Under the pieces are notes generated by a model. That model saw nothing but the letters and a program-made list of their open reading frames with translations, was not told where the DNA came from and made no database searches. A DNA stretch of 64,000 bases from Channallabes apus (Eukaryota; Chordata; Actinopteri; Siluriformes; Clariidae), in NCBI GenBank assembly GCA_030522415.1, contig CM060108.1, forward strand, positions 39,547,756 through 39,611,755, given 5' to 3'. Shown in pieces: positions 55,345-64,000 of this stretch (the first letter of the stretch is position 1; every line of letters starts with the position of its first letter). The position numbers and the translations under genes were made by a program.

Positions 55345-58300
55345 TGTATGGATATCGTCGCAACTGGTGTCCATACATACAACAGCCAGACACTTTTCAA
55401 CCTAAATAACCCGGTTAACGACATCCAAGATGAGCTGCGGGAAATGCTACATGCACTCGGCTTGCTCCGCGAACCAGGCCTCGAAGCCTCGGCATTGCCT
55501 GATGCTGGCGGGCCGGAGGAGGGGACATGGGAAGCGGTGCGCGAGGAAGCGGAAGCGCGGCAAGCGGGCGGGAGTCTGTGCTAGGCTAAAAACAAACCCT
55601 AGCCGGCCGGCTCTCCCGTCCATCATATCCAACGTCTGCTCCCTGGATAATAAACTGGACTACATCCGACTCCAGCAGGCTACACAGCGTGAGGTTAGAG
55701 ACTGCTGTGTCTTTGTTTTCATGGAGACATGGCTCAGCGACAGAGTACCAGATGCCGCTATTCAGCTAGACGGGCTAGCCGCGTTTCGCGCCGACACAAA
55801 TGCAGCTCTGCGCGGTAAGACTCACGGTGGCGGCTTGTGCGTATACTTCAACGCGAAATGGTGCAAGAACTCTGTGCTAGTTTCTAGTTATTGCTCATCG
55901 CTGGTGGAGTTTGTGACTGTTAGATGCAGACCTTTTTATTTACCACGGGAATTCACCACTGTTTTCATTATCGCAGTGTACATTCCATCTAGCACTAATG
56001 CTAAGGAAGCGCTATGGGAACTGTATACAAAGATCAGTGAACTGCAAAATACACACCCGGATGAACTGTTTATTGTTGCTGGAGATTTCAACCATGCAAA
56101 TCTCAAGTCAGTGCTTCCTAGATTCCATCAGTATGTGGACTTTGCTACGAGAGGGGAAACCACGCTGGATCTTGTTTACACAAACATTCCCGGCGCATAT
56201 CGGGCAGAGCCCCGTCCCCACCTCGGCTACTCGGACCACATCTCTGTTATGCTAATTCCAGCATACAGACCACTCGTCAGGCGTTCAAGACCGCTTCTGA
56301 AGCAGGTGAAAACCTGGCCATCTCTGCTCTTCAGGACTGATTTGAGAGCACTGACTGCTGACTACACTGACTTGGAAGAGTACACGTCATCAGTGACCAG
56401 CTACATCAACAAGTGCATCGATAACGTCACTGTCTCCATGAGCACGACCCAACCAGAAACCGTGGATTACTGCGGAAGTGCGTGCACTTCTGAGGACCCG
56501 AGACTCTGTCTTCAAAGTGGGAGATAAGGTGACGCTTAGAAGAGCAAGGGCCAAACTCTCTCGGGCCATCAGAGAGGCGAAGCGCGCACATGCCCTGAGA
56601 ATCCACAATCACTTCATAGAAAGCGGCGACACACGGCTCATGTGGCAGGGCTTACAAGCCATCACACACTACAGGATGACATCACCTGCTTGTGACAGTG
56701 ACGGCTCCCTCCCAGATGTGCTGAACAACTACGCTCGGTTCGACAGGCAGAACAACGTGGCGGCGAGGAAGACCACCCCTCCTCCGAACGACTAGGTGCT
56801 GTCTCTCACTACAGCTGATGTGAGGAAAACTCTACGCAGAGTCAACCCACGTAAAGCTGCTGGACCAGACAACATCCCAGGCAGGGTGCTCAGAGAATGT
56901 TCAGAACAGCTGGCAAATGTTCTCACCGACATCTTCAACATCTCTCTGAGCAGCGCTGTTGTTCCCATGTGCTTCAAGGCCACCACCATCGTACCTGTGC
57001 CCAAGAAGTCTTCTGTGTCCTGTCTCAATGACTACCGTCCTGTTGCACTTACACCCACCATCATGAAGTGCTTCGAGCGGCTCGTCATGACACATCAAGA
57101 CCCTGCTGCCCCCCTCACTGGACCCACTGCAATTTGCATACCGTCCTAACCGCTCAACGGGAGCGCCATCTCCACTGCACTCCATCTTGCCCTCACACAC
57201 TTGAACAAGAAGGACACATATGTTCGAATGCTGTACATAGATTTCAGCTCAGCATTCAACACGATCATCCCCCAACAACTGAACGGAAAGCTGAGCCTGT
57301 TGGGCCTGAACACCTCTCTCTGCAACTGGATCCTGGACTTTCTGACCGGAAGGCCTCAGTCAGTACGGATCGGGAACTGCACCTCCAGCACCACCACACT
57401 GAGCACTGGGGCCCCACAAGGCTGTGCGCTCAGTCCCCTGTTGTTCACACTGCTGACTCATGACTGTGTAGCAACACACAGTTCAAATCACATCAAGTTC
57501 GCTGATGACACGACCGTGGTGGGTCTCATTAGTAGAATGACGAGTCAGCGTACAGAGAGGAAGTGCAGAGGCTAACGGACTGGTGTCAACATTCAGAGAC
57601 AGGTTGTCTTTACAAGACAAAGGAGATAGTTGTTGACACGAGGCGACCATTCTCCGTTGAGCATCAACGGCTCCTCTGTGGAGATCGTCAACAGCACCAA
57701 ATTCCTGGGCATCCACCTGGAGAAGGACCTCAGCTGGTCCCTCAACAACAGCTCCCTGCACAAGAAAGCCCAACAGCGTCTCTTCTTTCTGAGAAGACTG
57801 AGAAAGGCCCAGCTTCCACCACCGATCCTGACCACCTTCTATAGAGGAACTATCAAGAGCATCCTGAGCGGCTGCATCACTGTCTGGTTTGGGAACTGTG
57901 CCATATCGGACCGCAAGACCCTACAGCGGATAGTGAGAACAGCAGAGAAGATCATCGGGGTCTCTCTCCCCTCTATTGAAGACATCTACACCACACGCTG
58001 CATCCGCAAAGCCCTGGTGGCTGATCAGACACACCCCTCTCACACTCACTTCACCCTCCTGTCATCTGGAAAAAGGTACCGAAGCATTCGGGCACACACA
58101 TCCAGACTGTGCAACAGCTTTTTTCCACAAGCCATCCGTCTACTCAACAAAAAGGGACTGGACTGATAAACACACACATGCACACACATGCGCACGCACA
58201 CACACGCGCACGCGCACGCACGCACACGCGCACGCACGCACACGCGCACGCACGCACACGCGCACGCACGCACACGCGCACGCACACACACACACACACA

Positions 58301-58880
58301 CACAAACATTATCACTCAGCTTAACTCAACTACCTCAAAACATTGAGACTGGACTGACTAATCAACACAAGCGCAAACGCAACTGACCTACACCACCAAG
58401 CTATCGTACACACCAACCTATAAATGCTCTTTTGCACAATATTACTGGACTTTTTGCACTAACTTCTTTACTTCCTAATTTTTGCTGCTACACTAAGGAA
58501 TGTTTACTGTTTCTCCACTACCTCAACTCATCACCACAAAATCTTATGTTACGTTGTGTTTTTGTCACTTTGTTGCTTTTGTTTGCACATTTGCACGTGC
58601 ACTTTGTTGTCTGCTGTCTGTTAAAATAAATAAATAAAAAACTGTAGATAAAAAGTCTTCCTTAGATAGTTGGATAGTTAGTTTTTGTTAATTTATGTTA
58701 GGTCAGTCTGTCTTGTTTCTGCTAGCCAGCTAACTAGGCCTCTTAGTTAGCTAGTTGAGTGTTTTCTGGTAATCTATGTTGTAAATTTATGTTGCATGTA
58801 GCACCTTGGTGGAATGTTGTTTCGTTTCAATGTGTACTAACTGTATATGGTTGAAGTGACAATAAAGCCAACATGAACTT
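55345..58880 (+). mobile_element. L2/CR1-type LINE, full-length but broken
   Basis: Related to the intact element at 5051 but another subfamily. It covers an N-terminal region, endonuclease, reverse transcriptase and a 3' UTR with a CA/CG repeat (58172-58303), ending GTGACAATAAAGCCAAC. Confidence 0.85.
55348..58166 (+). pseudogene. LINE endonuclease-reverse transcriptase, frameshifted
   Basis: Pieces in order: 55348-55584 (N-terminal); 55430-56527 with RKRKRGKRAG, METWL, VAGDFNHANL and YSDHISV (endonuclease); 56478-56795, ending at a stop; 56796-57149 with [13 protein letters not shown] and [10 protein letters not shown]; 57201-57575 with [27 protein letters not shown] and FADDTTVVG (reverse transcriptase core); 57630-58166, the C-terminus ending [13 protein letters not shown]. 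At least four frame changes and one in-frame stop (56793-56795) disable it. Catalytic motifs are still readable, so inactivation is fairly recent. Confidence 0.88.
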
Positions 58881-59535
58881 GTTGTTTTCATTTGTTTTTA
58901 TGACTAATAATAATAATGATTTTCAGCCCAACTCTTTGACTATTTAAAACAACGTTATGTCCCATTTTTGCCCATTGAGGTTGTTGGTTCAAGTAAACGT
59001 TTTTTAAATACCCAAACAATCCCCCAACAGTTAAAACACGCAAACGTTCAGAAACAATTAAATTTATTCTTCCAAAACTAGTCAAAGTTAAAACAATAAT
59101 TTGTATAAAACAGGTTAATACATGTATTTTTGCTTAAAGTTCATTAAACTACTAACACACATTCACAAGTAATATTATCACTAATGACGGAGGAGGAATG
59201 TCTAAACATCCTGCACTCCACACACTGAACGAGCTGAATGGTAGACATGATAACGTACCTCTGTGTTGGAGTTTTTGTTGTTTGAAGCTGAATTCCGTTT
59301 GTTGTTCTTGAGGAAACTCGCGCGTTCTCCAAAAATCGTAGAAAAAAGGCGAAGCCGAATAGTATGAAGATGTAAAAGCTGGTTGCTATTAATATTATTG
59401 TATAAATGAAAAAGCCATGTAATTTTAAACGCTGATACAAACGCGAAACTTTCGCGGCAACGATACAAAAACAGGAAGCTACGTCACCCAGCCGATTCAG
59501 GTACGCACCCAATTCAGGATAGATGTAGTGGAGTA
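58881..59535. other. Intron, nothing recognised
   Basis: A minus-strand frame of 161 codons (59144-59629) exists, but I see no family motif and it overlaps LINE sequence at its start. Confidence 0.35.
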
Positions 59536-59539
59536 TGAG

Positions 59540-59881
59540 GTTATGGGATGAGTTACGCTTATGCCAGATTAAAGAGATGCGTCTTGAGTCTACTTTTAAA
59601 CTGGGAAACTGTGTCTGAGCCCCAAACACTGTCTGGAAGGCTATTCCAAAGCTTTGGAGCTAAAAATGAAAGTGTCCTACCCCCTTTTGTAGATTTTGAT
59701 ATTCTGGGAACTGCGAGAAGTCGGGAGTTTCGTGATCTTTAGGAATGTGGAGGATTTTAGCGCCTTTCTTCAGAAGACTGGCTAGATATGTGGGAGCTAA
59801 AGCATTTAAAGCCTTGTATGTAAGTAATACTACTTTGTAGTTAATTATAAACTGAACAGGTAGCAAGTGCAGGACTGTCAC
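59540..59881 (-). mobile_element. L2-type LINE C-terminal fragment
   Basis: The minus-strand frame 59660-59881 has LHLLPVQFIINYKVVLLTYK and ALNALAPTYLASLL, the conserved C-terminal region of L2-like LINEs. The following SKAWNSLP-type region lies at 59575-59660 in another frame. Confidence 0.75.
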
Positions 59882-60340
59882 GCCGCCACTAGGAGGGAAA
59901 CATGCAGATCGAGGTAGCTCCCTTCTGGGAAACTGAGTCTACAAAGAAAAACTACAAAACAAAACAGTGCCCTCTAGTGGTGTGAACCCTGATAATAATT
60001 CACTGTAGATTACATGCTGGGTCTTGGCTTGAATGACAGCCTCTTCCTCGATCCCACTAAACTTTAATATTTATCTTGCAACTTATCACAGAAAAGGAAC
60101 ACTCTAACTCTTAATCCTGTGTGTTTTAAGACCAACAATTCTTTTCTTTCTTGCAATGTGGCCTTTCACAAGCAGCATAACACGGAGCACCCCCCCCCCC
60201 CCCCACGCCCTAATAAATAGACAAATAACAAAATAACTAAACTTTAACACTAAATACAGAGATATGATCTCTTTTAAATGCGCCATATCTTGCAAATTGT
60301 CTGACAAATTGTCAACAGCATTAAATATGTATGATGTGTT

Positions 60341-61375
60341 TAGGGCTGCAACTAACGATTATTTTGATAATCGATTAGTTGGCCGATTGTTGTTCCGATT
60401 AATCGATTAATCGGATGAAGCTAAGCGCTTCTTTAATTTGATGTTTTGCTTATAATTATATATAAAACCATACCAACATTTTTGTTTTTAACAAAAAAAC
60501 ACTGTCAACTTGCCATCTGCATGCATACATACATACATACATACATACATACATTATAGGTATATCGTTTAAATCGGATAAAAGCTAGACGCTTTAATTT
60601 GATGTTTCTTAACTATATAAAACCATAAATCAGGGTATTATTTATGTATAAAAGTAAACTTTAAAAAATGCAATAGCCACATAGTTTAATTATCTTTAAT
60701 TTTGACATTTAAACCTTATTTTATGTAAATCAACATTTTTGTTTTTAACAATAATTGCAGATGACTGACATTCAGTTGTTAAGAATGACTTAAATTTTAA
60801 ATTCTCTTAAATTAATTGAACTTAATGAGAAGAATAATAGACTTCTAGATTATTATGATATTATTTTTAATTGAAGTGTCTACTACATCCTTTTCACGGT
60901 TTATACATTATTTCGATCCTCTCGTGTATTTTATCCCATTTTTTTGTTCTCAATTAAAAAAAAAAATAATAATAATAATAAAATATATATATATATATAT
61001 ATTGGACAATTTTGCTATACTAGACAGTCTCGTAATACGGCGACGTAGGGAGAGAAAAAAAATCGCTGCTACTGGGTTCACTCTGTTTATTTTGCCCTTT
61101 TCCCGCATTTCCCTCTGTATAGCGTGTAGGATGATGGGATATATCCGGTCTTCCGAAGTGTAAAATGAACGTGAAGAAAACGCACTAGAAGTGTTTTCCT
61201 TATGTTCGTTGGGATTTGTGCACAAAGAAAAATCTGCATGCAACGTTTTTTTTTACCCTGTATAACCGCGCAGGCGGACAAACGCACGTCACCAAAGCCC
61301 GTGTGAACTCTCTCACTGACTCCTATGTGTAGAAAACCCTCTGCGCTTCATCCGCGCTCACCGGACACTACGACT
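60341..61375 (-). mobile_element. hAT-like family element, copy 4 (truncated)
   Basis: Starts TAGGGCTGCAACTAACGATT at 60341 and runs collinear with copy 3 inverted, with a CATA run at 60525-60553. It stops near 61375 within the CACTACGACTG segment; the second end is missing. Confidence 0.8.
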
Positions 61376-62151
61376 GACACTACGATTGGCACCCTGTCCT
61401 CATTCTCAAAGTCGGCTGATTTGCGTTATAGAAGATGAATGGATGAATGAGTCACATGTGGAGGGCATTGACTCGATAGATGAGGAGATTAAACCCTCAT
61501 GATGTCACAGCTACACTTCAGTATCTGGTGTTGATTAATGCAGTTTTCTATCCCATGTTCAGCTCATGTAGGAGAAAGAGGGCAGTTAGAGTTTCTTCTG
61601 AGTTCACTAACTAGTGAAAGCATGTCTCAGTTACACTCGATTCTAGTCCTGAACTTCAGTCAGTGATTCTTTAACGATGTCAACTCAAGTCATGAGCATC
61701 ATTCATCTGTTCAACATGTCAGACATTTCTAAAGCATGAACATAGTGAATAAGAAACTGGATTCATTCTCTTATTGTCTCTTTTGGGTTTGAACTAAATG
61801 TTTTTTGTTATTATAATATTTAAAATAATCTGAAGGTTGGCTTTAGGTCTAAATGAAACCCTGTGATGTATACATGTACTGAGTGTATGTTTGAATCACA
61901 CACTGTGAGAACACACACCTGTGCTCATTTAGCTCATGCTCATCTACACAGCTCTAGTGAGAAAACAATTAAGTGAAAATACGGCCAGGTAAATGTGTAA
62001 GTGTTGGTCAGGTAGTGATGAGAAGTTTACCTGTGAAGAAGAAACAGAATAAACAGAGGATTCACAAACCATTCAATTACATTTTCTGCAGCACATGATC
62101 AGACTATTTAATCTTTAATCAGATATTTAATTGTTACAGACATTAATTGTT
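61376..62151. other. Intron, nothing recognised
   Basis: Moderately AT-rich sequence without long frames or named repeats. Confidence 0.4.
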
Positions 62152-62674
62152 AGATAGATGATTATGTCGAGATCTCCACCATGATTTCTCAGTATAAGAA
62201 GACGAGATCTTGAGCCCTGAATAGAGTTTTATTTTATATATGAACACAGATGTGTAGATTTAACACAATTTTTATAATCATCATCATGTGTTACGTGTGC
62301 TCATTATGTACATTTATTCATGAGTTAGTCTGTAGTTGTGGCGACACAACACTGATTTATTCACTTTTAGGCAAAACAAGTTTAAAAAAGACACACATTA
62401 AGATAAATTGATGTACAGTATAGAGATTAGAGACTCACATCATCACATAGCAGTTATTGTCTGACTCTCAGTTTGCCATTATTGATGCTTTGCATTTAAT
62501 ATCTATATAAATTTTCATTCTCATCATTTGAATAATTTAAAATTCATAAACAATGTGACTTTAGTCCTGATGTGTTTAGTGTCGTGACTGAGAGAGTAAT
62601 AGTGTTTTACTGTAGAGGTGATTTGTGTAGTAAAGACTACTTCACATTCTCATACTGTATTTAATCTCTAACAG
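62152..62674 (+). repeat. Conserved pre-A intron block (A7)
   Basis: Collinear with 38495-39127 and, near the exon, with the blocks before A1, A3 and A6. Confidence 0.85.
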
Positions 62675-62944
62675 AAAAATTCATAGCTGTGATCACATCA
62701 AGTCCTGAAGGAGACGTCCTGACAGGAACCTCAGTGACTCTGACCTGTACACTGAAGCTGCAGTCTGATGAATGGAAGTTTTACTGGTATAAAGACGGAA
62801 GCACTATGGCTAAGACTGTTACAAACTCCTACACCATCAGATCATTTAGTATCTCTGATGAAGGTCAGTACAGATGCAGAGCTGGAAGAGGAAACCCAGA
62901 GCACTACACATACTACAGTGATGAACTCTGGATAAATGTTATTG
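62675..62944 (+). CDS. Ig-like exon A7 of gene 2
   Basis: 270 bases, phase 1-1, acceptor CTCTAACAG, donor GTGAGT. The peptide KFIAVITSSPEGDVLTG has TLTCTLKLQSDEWKFYWYKD and EGQYRCRAGRGNPEHYTYY, ending ELWINVIG. The first Trp-preceding Gly is replaced (DEWKFYW for GWKFYW). Downstream sequence is shared with that after A3, marking it as the last A exon before the expected D1-D2 exons beyond the window. Confidence 0.87.
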
Positions 62945-64000
62945 GTGAGTAAAAGTCTTTAAGTGATTCTGTACAACACTGAACATGTGAGCAGTGTCAC
63001 AATATAGCAACATTTACACAGCACTGTACAGACTCTTAGCTAAATTTCTCTTTCGTCAAGAATCTTATAAAAAGAGAAATCTATTTGTCAGGTACTGCTC
63101 AAATATTAGTGTCTTCTACCTTTAGGTTCTTGTTCCTTTGCTGATACTCATGCAGCATCTTATGGAGAATAAACATGTAACTACAGTGTAATGCACTTAG
63201 TAATATGAAGACATTAAGACCATTTTAATGTAACAGTAAATGTAATGGAAATTTTACTTTCCCACAGAAATAAATGGCTGTGTTTTAATTTCGTCCTAAT
63301 TGAGCTCTGATTCATCAACTCACTGAGCAGTAAATTTAATTCTCATGAATACACTGATTTTTTTTTTTTTTTTAACCTCTGCAGCTTTTAAAGCCCATTT
63401 GGACATGAATCACTCTTAGCTACCTTTTAAAAGGCATGTAAAAGACATACTACTTGTATAGACATGTGGTATTGTCTATTCTCACCAGATTCTACAGTAC
63501 TTCAAATGGTCTATAGTATAGTGTGTGTGTATGGGGTTGTTCTGTGATAAGATGCTTAATCTTAAAACTCACACAGGATTAGTCCTCCTCTATGGAGTGA
63601 AATCCCAGACACTTTTCATAAATAATTTTGCATTACCATTTGCTTTTTCGCCTTCGCGAACGAACACTGTCTGCCAAATTTTTAATGAAAAAGCAAAGCC
63701 CATTTGCCTTTGCATTTCCCAGGTCTTACAAGTCATGAGCCCGTCATATTTAAATAGCAAAATCAATTACCACGTCTGCTTTTTCACTTTCTCTCCGTTG
63801 CATATGAAGTCTGCCAAAACTCAAACGCAATCGCTAATCCATCTGCAATTCATTTTCAGTGCGTTACACGGAAACCTGTCAATCAGCGTCAGGGGCGGGT
63901 CTATACTGGTTTTTATTTATTTATTTATTTATTTTTTAATTAAAGCCTTAATTGTATCATAGTAAATCCAGATGAAAAAAATCAACCATTTCAAGAAACA
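62945..64000 (+). other. Intron after A7, partly conserved with that after A3
   Basis: Shared segments run to about 63560 (see 10995-12110). The remainder has a (TTTA)n run near 63915-63935 and no recognisable exon. Confidence 0.6.

Noticed and set aside
59144..59629. 161-codon minus-strand ORF
   Set aside because: No recognisable motif, ordinary AT-rich composition, and overlap with a LINE fragment at its start. Chance is the simpler explanation, though I cannot exclude a fragment of an unknown element.

Overview
This is intron- and transposon-rich vertebrate DNA. Ig-fold exons of the fish Fc-receptor-like type, L2/CR1-type LINEs, Tc1, hAT and Harbinger-like elements and a tRNA-derived SINE point to a teleost; a catfish-like otophysan is plausible but the sequence alone does not prove it. 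There is no bacterial or phage content, no CRISPR array and no functional tRNA or rRNA gene that I can see.

Two members of one gene family lie head to tail on the + strand. Gene 1 enters from the left edge. Its Ig exons alternate between two types, A (99, 4403, 10728) and B (957, 8670). They are followed by an FcR-D1-like exon (16643), an FcR-D2-like exon (18864), a transmembrane exon (19206), three short cytoplasmic exons carrying a Grb2-type YENT site and an ITIM (LIYSQV), and a tiny terminal exon with the stop at 20662-20664. All internal exons are phase 1-1, so they can be lost or duplicated without shifting frame. Gene 2 starts with a split signal-peptide leader (28919-28949 and 30190-30222) and continues with A, B, A, A, A exons (39128, 43971, 48779, 51986, 62675). 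Its membrane-proximal part must lie beyond the right edge. Shared intron flanks show that gene 2 arose by block duplication of gene 1-like DNA.

Mobile elements fill almost everything else. The main ones are: an intact 976-aa LINE ORF (5052-7982) and a broken relative (55345-58880); a 2.6-kb LTR element (13406-16011) with identical LTRs, a 5-bp target duplication and a self-priming-type primer site but no polymerase; a Tc1 element (35898-37518) with several Tc1/mariner relics; four copies of one hAT-like family (23193, 37533, 50422, 60341); a hAT with a BED-finger transposase remnant (39758-42160) interrupted by a foldback element whose ends look like splice sites (40406-41642); TTAA-flanked elements (2752-4230, 24607-26030); two short Harbinger-like MITEs; a solo LTR (45893-46489); SINEs and microsatellites.

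The receptor exons probably form inhibitory-type surface receptors of leukocytes. The transposons mark the ages of the duplications, because several have a matching empty site in a paralogous intron of this same window. The best candidate for something undescribed is the small self-priming LTR element carrying a long decapeptide-repeat ORF.
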